Shown here: piece after piece, positions 52,149 through 59,352 of the stretch
How the letters are laid out: every line of letters starts with the position of its first letter
Position numbering within the stretch: the stretch's first letter is position 1
Assembly (NCBI RefSeq): GCF_000421265.1
Contig: NZ_ATWN01000005.1
Span: 248,001 to 312,000 of the forward strand
Direction: 5' to 3'
Length of the DNA stretch: 64,000 nt
Origin: Thalassospira lucentensis MCCC 1A00383 = DSM 14000
Lineage (GTDB): Bacteria; Pseudomonadota; Alphaproteobacteria; Rhodospirillales; Thalassospiraceae
Notes under the pieces: generated by a model
What the model was told of the DNA's origin: nothing
Database searches by the model: none
What the model saw: only the letters and a program-made list of their open reading frames with translations
Position numbers and translations under genes: made by a program

Positions 52149-52922
52149 TTACTGCTGGCCTTCATGGGCCTTGGCGGTACGGGCATGCAGTTCACGCAGA
52201 ACTTTAAGCTCGTTTTCATTCGGGATCGGAGTTTGCGCAACTTCGTCTGCAAATTCAACGTCCCAGCCGGTATTTTCGATGATATCTTCGCGCGTCACAC
52301 CGGGATGGATCGACGTCACGATGAACTGTTTGCCCACCGGATGCGGTTCCATGATGCAAAGATCGGTAATCAAACGCGACGGTCCCTTGGTATCGACACC
52401 ATAGGACGCGCGATCATCCCCGCCCGTGCCGTGACCAAGCGAAGTGACAAAATCGATCTTTTGCACAAAACCGCGTTTGCTTTGCTTCATCACCAAAAAC
52501 ACTTCGCCGCAGCTCGTCGCAATCTCCGGCGCACCACCACCGCCCGGAAGGCGGACTTTGGGATCGTCGTAATCGCCAATCACAGTGGTGTTGATGTTGC
52601 CAAATTTATCAAGCTGTGCCGCGCCAAGGAAGCCCACCGAAATCTTGCCACCCTGAAGCCAATAGCGGAACATTTCCGGCACGGCCACGGTGTTCATCGC
52701 CGTTTCACACAGCTCACCATCACCGATGGACAACGGCAAGACATCTGGCTTGGTGCCAATCGTGCCACTTTCATAAATCAATGTCAGTTCCGGCGCATGG
52801 GTCAACCGCGCCAGATTGCAGGCCGCAGACGGCATACCAATACCAACAAAGCACACATCGTCGTTTTTAAGCGCGCGTGCGGCGGATACCGTCATCATTT
52901 CAGTCGGGGTATAGTCAACCAT
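52149..52922 (-). CDS. pcaJ: 3-oxoadipate CoA-transferase subunit B (PcaJ)
   Basis: A 257-residue class I CoA-transferase beta subunit. The catalytic Glu is in LIYESGTIG (about residue 50), and the 'GGGGAPEIATSCGEVFLVMKQSKRGFV' region follows. With PcaI it moves CoA from succinyl-CoA to 3-oxoadipate. The 14-base gap after pcaI and matching strand support a heteromeric enzyme. Some members of this subgroup are 3-oxoacid CoA-transferases for other substrates, but the pca context is decisive. Confidence 0.92.
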   Translation of the reverse strand: MVDYTPTEMMTVSAARALKNDDVCFVGIGMPSAACNLARLTHAPELTLIYESGTIGTKPDVLPLSIGDGELCETAMNTVAVPEMFRYWLQGGKISVGFLGAAQLDKFGNINTTVIGDYDDPKVRLPGGGGAPEIATSCGEVFLVMKQSKRGFVQKIDFVTSLGHGTGGDDRASYGVDTKGPSRLITDLCIMEPHPVGKQFIVTSIHPGVTREDIIENTGWDVEFADEVAQTPIPNENELKVLRELHARTAKAHEGQQ

Positions 52923-52936
52923 GATCTTTTCTCCGC

Positions 52937-53791
52937 TTACGCTTTGTTGGCTTCACGCTTGGCCGCGAAATCTTCGGGCCCGCCATTCATCACATGTTCT
53001 TCGATCCAGGCAGTAAACGCCTCACGATCGCGCGCAATCGGGTCCCACGCCTTGTAAAACGCATTGTCGCGTTTGTAATATCCTTGGGCATAGGACGGAT
53101 GTGCGCCACCCGGCACCTCGACAATTGCGGTCACGGCCCAATTCGGCAACATCACGGCATTTGGCGAAATATCACCAAAATCATCGACGATTTCCTCAAC
53201 CGTAATGATCGATTTCTTCGCGGCCAGAACGGCTTCTTTTTGCACGCCGACAATGCCTTCAAACAGGACATCGCCCTTTTTGTTGGCTTTCTGGGCATGC
53301 ACAACCGTCGCATCCGGGCGGATCGACGGCACCGCGGCCAAACTTTCGCCAGTGAACGGGCATTCGATGAACTTGATGTTCTTGTTCACACGCGGCAATT
53401 CCGCACCACGGTATCCTTTAAATACCGCACACGGCAGCCCCGCCGCCCCGGCGTCATAGGCATTTGCCATCGCCGCGTGGCTGTGTTCTTCGATTTCAAG
53501 TTTGTGTGGCCAGTGCTCCTGAACCGCTTCGCGCAGGCGATGCAGCGATCCAACACCGGGATTACCGCCCCATGAAAACACCAGTTTCTTGGCACAACCC
53601 GCCCCGATCAACTGATCGTAAATCACATCTGGCGTCATCCGGATCAGGGTTAGATCCTTGATCCCCTGACGGATCACTTCATGCCCGGCGGCATGCGGGA
53701 TCAGATGGGTGAACCCTTCCATCGCGATGGTATCGCCATCCTTAATGCAGGACGCGACGGCGTCTTTAAGCGTCATGAAACGTGCAACCAC
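52937..53791 (-). CDS. pcaI: 3-oxoadipate CoA-transferase subunit A (PcaI)
   Basis: A 284-residue class I CoA-transferase alpha subunit. The CoA-binding region shows MEGFTHLIPHAAGHEVIRQG and the later SWGGNPGVGSLHRLREA. I chose GTG at 53791 (VVARFMTLKDAV) because AGGAG lies eight bases upstream. The ATG at 53776 is 23 bases from that site and is less likely, and the frame reaching 54025 runs into pcaG and is not credible. It forms a heterotetramer with PcaJ. The gene follows pcaG after a 142-base gap with two structured elements. Confidence 0.9.
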   Translation of the reverse strand: MVARFMTLKDAVASCIKDGDTIAMEGFTHLIPHAAGHEVIRQGIKDLTLIRMTPDVIYDQLIGAGCAKKLVFSWGGNPGVGSLHRLREAVQEHWPHKLEIEEHSHAAMANAYDAGAAGLPCAVFKGYRGAELPRVNKNIKFIECPFTGESLAAVPSIRPDATVVHAQKANKKGDVLFEGIVGVQKEAVLAAKKSIITVEEIVDDFGDISPNAVMLPNWAVTAIVEVPGGAHPSYAQGYYKRDNAFYKAWDPIARDREAFTAWIEEHVMNGGPEDFAAKREANKA

Positions 53792-53831
53792 GGCAAAAAC
53801 TCCTGTGGTATCAAACCAACAAAACAGAACA

Positions 53832-53921
53832 AACGTGGGGCCAGGGCCCCTGATAACGTTAGGAATAAGGATCGATGGCTGTGACAGCTGGCTTTCCCCA
53901 AAGCAGCACCCACAGCCATCG
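53832..53921 (-). other. Two structured elements between pcaG and pcaI
   Basis: Element one pairs CGATGGCTGTG (53873-53883) with CACAGCCATCG (53911-53921) and holds an inner GCTTT/AAAGC hairpin. Element two is GGGGCC-AG-GGCCCC (53837-53850), extended by AACGT (53832-53836) and ACGTT (53856-53860). Neither has a T-run. They may stabilise the pcaDCHG transcript end or tune read-through into pcaIJF. Confidence 0.55.
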
Positions 53922-53933
53922 CGCCAGATCGAC

Positions 53934-54521
53934 TTACACGTCGAAGAACACGGTTTCCGCATTCCCCTGCATGTGGATATCGATCCGGTATTCAATCCCG
54001 GTCGGGGTTTGGATGCGCTTGGCAATCAAGGTGTCGCGACGATCGGCGGGTACTGATTGCAGGACATCGTCCTTGGCATTCAACGCGGCCTCATCATCGA
54101 AATAAAACCGGGTAAAGGCGTGGACAAGCATGCCGCGCATAAAGACAATCACATTGACAAACGGTGTCTTGGCATCTTCGACGACACCGGGTTTGATCGT
54201 CTCAAACCAGAACCGGTTGTCGGCATCCGTGCCCGTCCCGCAACGGCCAAGGCCGCGGAAACCGCTATCGGCAACATCAACCGGATTTTCGCTGTAAACA
54301 CCATTGGCATCGGCCTGCCAGATTTCGATCATCGCATCATTTACGCGATTACCTTCGCCGTCAAAAACGGTGCCGGTAATGCGGATGTGCTCGCCATCGG
54401 CATCCGGGCCAGCAACGGTCGGATTGACGATATCGCTAAAGTCGTATCCATACTGTCCAGCGGTCAGGCCATAGGCGAAATACGGGCCAACCGTCTGTGA
54501 GGGGGTTTCACCATATGCCAT
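53934..54521 (-). CDS. pcaG: Protocatechuate 3,4-dioxygenase alpha subunit (PcaG)
   Basis: A 195-residue intradiol dioxygenase alpha chain. The opening TPSQTVGPYFAYGLT, then VFDGEGNRVNDAMIEIWQADANGVY, RCGTGTDADNRFWFETIKPG, and the C-terminal GIEYRIDIHMQGNAETVFFD are standard. The alpha chain lacks the full set of iron ligands and works as a heteromer with PcaH, encoded 3 bases upstream. The enzyme opens protocatechuate to 3-carboxy-cis,cis-muconate. Confidence 0.94.
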   Translation of the reverse strand: MAYGETPSQTVGPYFAYGLTAGQYGYDFSDIVNPTVAGPDADGEHIRITGTVFDGEGNRVNDAMIEIWQADANGVYSENPVDVADSGFRGLGRCGTGTDADNRFWFETIKPGVVEDAKTPFVNVIVFMRGMLVHAFTRFYFDDEAALNAKDDVLQSVPADRRDTLIAKRIQTPTGIEYRIDIHMQGNAETVFFDV

Positions 54522-54524
54522 GAC

Positions 54525-55226
54525 TTAATTCTCCATCGGGGTGCCGTTGCGTCCGCGAAGGACAATGTCAAACTGATAACCAAGGGCAAAGCCCTCCTCG
54601 GTCTTCTTAATCGAGAATTTGGCAATCAGGCGTTCGCGCGCCGCCGCATCCTTGGTCTCAAGGAAGATCGGATCAAGATCAAGCAACGGATCACCGGGAA
54701 AATACATCTGGGTGACAAGACGGGTGGCAAACCCCGGACCAAACACCGACAGATGGATATGGTTCGGACGCCATGCGTTGAAATGGTTGCCCCACGGATA
54801 GGCGCCGGGCTTGATCGTATAGAACATGTAATTGCCGTTGGCATCGGTCATGCACCGGCCCGATCCCCGAAAATTCGGATCAAGCGGTGCGTCATGCTGG
54901 TCAACTTTATGCACATACCGCCCGGCCGCATTGGCCTGCCAAACTTCGACAACAATATCAGGCTGCGGGCGGCCATCGGTATCAAGCACACGCCCATGCA
55001 CAACAATGCGCTCGCCAAGCGGCTCACCATTGGTGATGCCGTTTTTGGTCAGATCGAAATCAAGTTCACGCACCGATGCCGGGGCAAAGCGCGGGCCTGT
55101 CCCCTCGGTCAATCCTGATTTGATCGCAAGTGGCGCACGCGACGGGCCACGCAGCAAGGTGGACTTATAACCCGGCGCAATAAGCGGGGCGTGGGATCCC
55201 CAATCACGCGGTTTGAAAACGGACAT
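54525..55226 (-). CDS. pcaH: Protocatechuate 3,4-dioxygenase beta subunit (PcaH)
   Basis: A 233-residue catalytic subunit. The non-haem Fe(III) is held by two Tyr and two His. These are visible as the Tyr in AAGRYVH, the Tyr in TIKPGAYPWG, and the His pair in RPNHIHLSVFG. The opening SVFKPRDWGSHAPLIAPGYKST is typical of PcaH. The ATG at 55226 has GGGAG nine bases upstream, inside the end of pcaC. The frame to 55328 overlaps pcaC and is not supported. The stop is 3 bases before the pcaG start. Confidence 0.94.
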   Translation of the reverse strand: MSVFKPRDWGSHAPLIAPGYKSTLLRGPSRAPLAIKSGLTEGTGPRFAPASVRELDFDLTKNGITNGEPLGERIVVHGRVLDTDGRPQPDIVVEVWQANAAGRYVHKVDQHDAPLDPNFRGSGRCMTDANGNYMFYTIKPGAYPWGNHFNAWRPNHIHLSVFGPGFATRLVTQMYFPGDPLLDLDPIFLETKDAAARERLIAKFSIKKTEEGFALGYQFDIVLRGRNGTPMEN

Positions 55227-55230
55227 GTGA

Positions 55231-55623
55231 CTACTCTCCCTTGGGCGCCGCGTCGATCTCGGCATAGGTTTGTTTGGCAATGCGGAATGCCGTATTGGCG
55301 GCAGGAACGCCGGCATAGACCGCAACATGCATCAGGGTTTCACGGATATCATCGCGCGTCGCCCCGGTATTGAGTGTCGCGCGGATATGCATGGCAAGTT
55401 CTTCTTCATGACCAAGCCCCGCCAGAAGCGCGATGGTCACAATCGAACGTTCACGCTTGGTGAATTTGTCACTCGTCCAGACACCGTTCCAGACATTTTC
55501 AGTGATATAGCGCTGAAAACCTTCGTCAATTTCGGTGATGTTTTTCGATGCACGATCTACATGCGCATCACCCAAAACAGAACGGCGGGTTTTCATGCCA
55601 ACGTCATACCGGCTCTCAGACAA
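55231..55623 (-). CDS. pcaC: 4-carboxymuconolactone decarboxylase (PcaC)
   Basis: A 130-residue AhpD-like helical protein that decarboxylates gamma-carboxymuconolactone to beta-ketoadipate enol-lactone. The opening 'MKTRRSVLGDAHVDRA' (from residue 9), FQRYITENVWNGVWTSDKFTKRERS, the HIRATLNTGATRDDI segment and MHVAVYAGVPAANTAF are typical. It overlaps the pcaD stop by 8 bases and lies 4 bases before pcaH. The true start may be the internal ATG eight codons further in. Confidence 0.94.
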   Translation of the reverse strand: MSESRYDVGMKTRRSVLGDAHVDRASKNITEIDEGFQRYITENVWNGVWTSDKFTKRERSIVTIALLAGLGHEEELAMHIRATLNTGATRDDIRETLMHVAVYAGVPAANTAFRIAKQTYAEIDAAPKGE

Positions 55624-56416
55624 GGTTATTCTCCTTGGTAAATCGGTCGATCAACCGGGTAAGCTGTTCCGGGGTTTCGATGCATGGCAAATGCCCGACC
55701 CCGTCGATCAGTTCAAATGTCGCATTCGGGATCATGCCCGCCATCGCACGCACCACATCGGGCGGCGTTGCAAGGTCAACTGATCCACAGATGCATAAGG
55801 TCGGCACAGAAATTTTGCCCGCCGCATCGCGCAAGTCCCCGTCGCGAAGTGCGACACAGGTACCGATATAGCCATCTGCGGTCGTGCGGACCAGCATGTC
55901 GCGATACATCGCGGTTTCAAGCGGGCGGTTGGCACGGAAATCCGGCGATAACCAGCGTTCCATGATCGCATCGCCCAGAACCTCGATCCCGTCGGCCTTG
56001 ATCGCCTCAATCCGGCTGTTCCAGCCATCATAATCGCCAAGTTTCGATGCGGTATCACACAGGATCAGGCCTCGAATACGTTTGGGCTGCTCAGCAATAA
56101 CTTTCTGGGCAATCAAACCACCCACCGACAGACCGCAAATGATCACCTGATCAAGACCAAGATGGTCCAGCAAGCCGATCAGGTCACTGGCATGCAGCGA
56201 AACGTCATATGGCGCATCACCAATCCCTGAAAGCCCGTGACCGCGTTTGTCATAGGTCACAATGTTAAACCGGTCCGAAAGCCCGGCAACAACATCGTCC
56301 CAGATCCGCAGATCCGTGCCGAGAGAATTCGAAAAAACCAGCACCGGGCCGTCTTTTGGGCCGGTCTGGGCATAATGGATATGTGTCCCGTTGATCGGGG
56401 CGACGTGTAAACTCAT
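55616..56416 (-). CDS. pcaD: 3-oxoadipate enol-lactonase (PcaD)
   Basis: A 266-residue alpha/beta hydrolase that turns the enol-lactone into 3-oxoadipate. The nucleophile Ser is in IICGLSVGGLIAQ (about residue 95), the acid is in ICGSVDLATPP, and the His is in GVGHLPCIETP. The 'YDKRGHGLSG' segment is typical of the family. It is the first gene of the reverse pcaDCHG-IJF operon. The upstream 151-base region, shared with pcaQ, carries the candidate PcaQ site. Confidence 0.93.
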   Translation of the reverse strand: MSLHVAPINGTHIHYAQTGPKDGPVLVFSNSLGTDLRIWDDVVAGLSDRFNIVTYDKRGHGLSGIGDAPYDVSLHASDLIGLLDHLGLDQVIICGLSVGGLIAQKVIAEQPKRIRGLILCDTASKLGDYDGWNSRIEAIKADGIEVLGDAIMERWLSPDFRANRPLETAMYRDMLVRTTADGYIGTCVALRDGDLRDAAGKISVPTLCICGSVDLATPPDVVRAMAGMIPNATFELIDGVGHLPCIETPEQLTRLIDRFTKENNLV

Positions 56417-56462
56417 GTCGTTTCACCCTGACTATTTCGCCCTACATTCTCAGACGGTTTTG

Positions 56463-56498
56463 GTTATGTAAAATGAGGATTTGCGTATTTTGCATAAC
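56463..56498. promoter_or_regulatory. Candidate PcaQ operator in the pcaD/pcaQ promoter
   Basis: GTTATG (56463-56468) and CATAAC (56493-56498) are separated by 24 bases. The arms extend to GTTATGTAAAA and TTTTGCATAAC with one mismatch. The same GTTATG-N24-CATAAC element occurs in front of the TRAP operon downstream of pcaQ. Confidence 0.65.
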
Positions 56499-56567
56499 TA
56501 TATAAGTATACAACCACCATAAATAAGACGATCCCAATAACGATCCACCTCACGGTAGCAGGGTAGC

Positions 56568-57509
56568 ATGCTGGACCAACGTATTAAGTTTCGCCACCTG
56601 ACGTGTTTTCTCGAAGTTGCCCGCCAACGCAGCGTTGGCAAAGCCGCCGACACACTGTCAATCACCCAGCCCGCCGTCTCAAAAACCATCCGCGAACTCG
56701 AAGAACATCTTGATGCGCGGCTGTTTGACCGATCCAAACGCGGTGTCACCCTGACCGATTTTGGCAAGGTGTTCCTGCGCTATGCCGGGGCCAGTGTCAC
56801 GGCCTTGCGCCAAGGTGTCGACAGCATCAGTCAGGTCCGCATGCAAGGTGGATTGTCGATTAATCTTGGCGTTTTGCCAACGGTTGCGGCAAGTGTGATG
56901 CCCGCCGCCATTCGCCGGTTCAAGGCGCTTAGCCCCGATACCACCGTGAAGGTTGTCGCCGGGCCGAACGTCATGTTGATGGGGCAATTACGCGTTGGTG
57001 AACTTGATCTGGTGGTCGGACGGCTGGCCGAACCCGATCAGATGTCGGGATTGTCGTTCATCCATTTGTATTCCGAACATATTTCGCTGGTCGCCCGCCC
57101 CGGCCATCCATTATTGGCCGATAAAAATCCCGACATCACCCGCATTCGTGAATTCACGGTTCTGGTCCCGCCCAAACACGCGATCATTCATTCGACGGTT
57201 GATAAAATGCTGATTGCCCATGGGATCGGTGCCCTGCCGGACCGGATTGAAACCGTTTCGACATCTTTCGGACGCGCCTTTACCCGTGAAACCGATGCAA
57301 TCTGGATCATATCAAACGGGGCTGTGGCATCCGATATCGCCGAGGGTAACTTGGTTGAACTGCCGATTGATACCAGCGACACCTTTGGTCCGGTGGGCTT
57401 GACCACCCGAATTGATAGCCCGGTATCGCCCCCCGTCGAAATGTTGATCAATGCAGTCCGTGAAGAAGCATCCGCCCATCACACAACACTTTCGAGCAGG
57501 AAGTCATAA
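56568..57509 (+). CDS. pcaQ: LysR-family regulator of the protocatechuate operon (PcaQ)
   Basis: A 313-residue LysR-type protein. The opening LDQRIKFRHLTCFLEVARQRSVGKAADTLSITQPAVSKTIRELE is strongly PcaQ-like, and the effector domain covers about residues 95-300. In rhizobia and agrobacteria PcaQ activates pca genes in response to beta-carboxy-cis,cis-muconate or a related intermediate. It is divergent from pcaD. Paired GTTATG-N24-CATAAC elements on both sides (56463-56498 and 57517-57552) suggest control of both the pca operon and the TRAP operon. Confidence 0.92.
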   Translation: MLDQRIKFRHLTCFLEVARQRSVGKAADTLSITQPAVSKTIRELEEHLDARLFDRSKRGVTLTDFGKVFLRYAGASVTALRQGVDSISQVRMQGGLSINLGVLPTVAASVMPAAIRRFKALSPDTTVKVVAGPNVMLMGQLRVGELDLVVGRLAEPDQMSGLSFIHLYSEHISLVARPGHPLLADKNPDITRIREFTVLVPPKHAIIHSTVDKMLIAHGIGALPDRIETVSTSFGRAFTRETDAIWIISNGAVASDIAEGNLVELPIDTSDTFGPVGLTTRIDSPVSPPVEMLINAVREEASAHHTTLSSRKS

Positions 57510-57516
57510 TCGTTTG

Positions 57517-57552
57517 GTTATGCATATGTGCTTACATATCATTATACATAAC
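57517..57552. promoter_or_regulatory. Second candidate PcaQ operator, upstream of the TRAP operon
   Basis: GTTATG (57517-57522) and CATAAC (57547-57552) with a 24-base spacer, identical in layout to the pcaD/pcaQ site. The outer G/C extends the pair to GGTTATG/CATAACC. It lies about 190 bases upstream of the dctP start. Confidence 0.65.
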
Positions 57553-57691
57553 CATCTCGTGCCCTTTAGATTGGTTCAAAATCGGCATGGCAGAATTGCG
57601 TCAACCGCAGGCCACGCCTAAAAACAGTCCTAAAAACAAGAATAAAATATCTTGGAAAACTTCGTACTTTAAGGGTGCGCATCGTGGCTGA

Positions 57692-57726
57692 AACGTTTGC
57701 CAGCGTCATGAACGCGGCAAAACGTT
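57692..57726 (+). promoter_or_regulatory. Hairpin in the leader just before the dctP ribosome site
   Basis: AACGTTTGCC (57692-57701) pairs with GGCAAAACGTT (57716-57726) with a single bulge, and inner GCGT/ACGC closes on a CATGA loop. It ends two bases before the AAAGGAGGAA ribosome site (57728-57737). It could protect the 5' end of the transcript or affect ribosome access. Confidence 0.55.
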
Positions 57727-57739
57727 CAAAGGAGGAAGA

Positions 57740-58771
57740 ATGAAACACATCACCAAATTGCTGGCTGGTGCTGCTGTCGCGACCATGGTGTCGTTCGGCG
57801 TACACGCACAGGAAGTTACCCTGACCGTTCACCATTTCCTGGGTCCGAAAGCACCGGCCCAGTCGAAAATGATCGAGCCATGGGCAAAGAAAATCGAAGA
57901 AGAATCAAACGGCCGTATCAAGTTTGAAATCTTCCCGTCCATGTCTTTGGGCGGCAACCCGCCGGAACTGTATCGTCAGGTCCGTGACGGTGTTGCCGAT
58001 ATCGTCTGGACCCTGCCGGGTTATACCCCGGGTGTATTCCCGCGTTTGGAAGTATTTGAACTTCCGGGCGTTCACCTTGGTGATGCACGCGCAACCAACC
58101 TTGCGATGTGGGATCTGAAAGACGAATACGCCGAAGACCTTAAAGACGTTCATACCCTTGCGGTTCACGTTCATGCCGGTCAGGCCATCCACCTGACCCA
58201 AAAAGACGTCCGCACCGTTGACGATGTCAAAGGCCTGAAACTGCGCACCCCGACCCGTACCGGGTCATGGATGATCGAAGCATGGGGCGCTGAACCCGTT
58301 GGCATGCCGGTCCCGGCTCTGCCGCAGGCAATGTCACTTGGCGTTGTTGATGGTGGTCTGGTGCCGTTCGAAGTCGTGCCGCCACTTAAATTGGCTGAAC
58401 TGGTTGCCTATTCCGTCGAAGGCGAAGGTGTAAATTCACGCTTTGGCACCTCGACCTTCCTGTTCGCGATGAACAAGGACCGTTACGACAGCCTGCCTGA
58501 CGATCTCAAGGAAATCCTTGATCGCAATTCCGGTCGTGAGTTTGCCGGTCATATCGGCGATGTCTTTAACGACGTCGAAGAAGTCGGCAAGAAAATGATC
58601 AACGATGGCAAAGGCCAGGTCGTTCAGCTGACCGCAGAACAAAAAGCAACCTTTGATGCGCCGGCCGCAACCGTTGTGGATCGCTGGATCGAAGAAGCAA
58701 GCTCGAATGGTATCGACGGTGCAAAACTGGTCGAAGACGCCAAAGCAGCCGTTCTGTCCCATACCAAGTAA
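57740..58771 (+). CDS. TRAP transporter solute-binding protein (DctP family)
   Basis: A 343-residue periplasmic protein with a Sec signal (MKHITKLLAGAAVATMVSFGVHA, cleavage near residue 23). GLKLRTPTRTGSWMIEAWGAEPVGMPVPALPQAMS carries the conserved Arg that binds a carboxylate. It heads a dctP-dctQ-dctM operon next to pcaQ and shares the candidate PcaQ site with the pca operon. Its substrate is therefore probably protocatechuate or a related aromatic acid. A very strong ribosome site (AAAGGAGG) precedes it, and a terminator-like hairpin follows, consistent with high expression of the binding protein. Confidence 0.92.
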   Translation: MKHITKLLAGAAVATMVSFGVHAQEVTLTVHHFLGPKAPAQSKMIEPWAKKIEEESNGRIKFEIFPSMSLGGNPPELYRQVRDGVADIVWTLPGYTPGVFPRLEVFELPGVHLGDARATNLAMWDLKDEYAEDLKDVHTLAVHVHAGQAIHLTQKDVRTVDDVKGLKLRTPTRTGSWMIEAWGAEPVGMPVPALPQAMSLGVVDGGLVPFEVVPPLKLAELVAYSVEGEGVNSRFGTSTFLFAMNKDRYDSLPDDLKEILDRNSGREFAGHIGDVFNDVEEVGKKMINDGKGQVVQLTAEQKATFDAPAATVVDRWIEEASSNGIDGAKLVEDAKAAVLSHTK

Positions 58772-58799
58772 CCTTTCCAAGGTACTGGAAAATCTTGTG

Positions 58800-58834
58800 G
58801 GGTCACGTATCATGCGATGCGTGACCCTGTTTTT
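58800..58834 (+). terminator. Terminator-like attenuator between dctP and dctQ
   Basis: GGGTCACG (58800-58807) pairs with CGTGACCC (58820-58827) and is followed by TGTTTTT. It lies 28 bases past the dctP stop inside the operon, so it probably ends part of the transcripts and lowers dctQM expression. Confidence 0.75.
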
Positions 58835-58854
58835 CCCGCGAGATTGTTTGAATC

Positions 58855-59352
58855 ATGAAAAACGTGCTGAATAAGGCCGCCGCCTGGTTTGCCGTTGCTG
58901 GCGGGTTTCTTGCCCTGCTGATTGCTGTGGTGACGATGGTCAATGTGACCGCCTTTGGCCTCGACAAACTGGCCCGACTGTTTGACGCCAATGTCCCCGC
59001 CATCATCGGCTACGAAGATTTCGTCAGCATGATCGTCAGTTCGGCAGCATTGATGTTCTTCCCCTACTGCCAATCGCGCCACGGCCATGTCGCTGTTGAC
59101 GTGTTCATTAAAATGTTTCCGACGTGGTTTGCCCGTGTTGTCGACACGGCATCGGGCATCTGCATGACGCTGCTGGCACTGTTCCTTGCCTATATGATGG
59201 TGCATGGACTGATCGAAGTGCGCAGCGACAATACGCTTTCGGCAATTCTGGGGTGGCAGATCTGGCCGTTTTATGTGCCGGGCATCGCATCGATGTTCCT
59301 GTGGGCGCTGATTGCCGGAAATCAGGTTTTCGAAAGAGAGTCCAATGTCTGA
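58855..59352 (+). CDS. TRAP transporter small permease (DctQ family)
   Basis: A 165-residue membrane protein with four spans (about residues 12-32, 55-75, 92-115 and 132-152). 'IGYEDFVSMIVSSAALMFFPYCQSRHGHVAVDVF' is the DctQ signature region, including the conserved GHV-x-VD. It follows dctP after a hairpin and overlaps dctM by 8 bases. Confidence 0.88.
   Translation: MKNVLNKAAAWFAVAGGFLALLIAVVTMVNVTAFGLDKLARLFDANVPAIIGYEDFVSMIVSSAALMFFPYCQSRHGHVAVDVFIKMFPTWFARVVDTASGICMTLLALFLAYMMVHGLIEVRSDNTLSAILGWQIWPFYVPGIASMFLWALIAGNQVFERESNV

Noticed and set aside
52137-53057. Forward open frame (about 306 residues) opposite pcaJ and pcaI
   Set aside because: It covers two unmistakable CoA-transferase genes on the other strand, has biased composition and has no ribosome site or recognisable motif.
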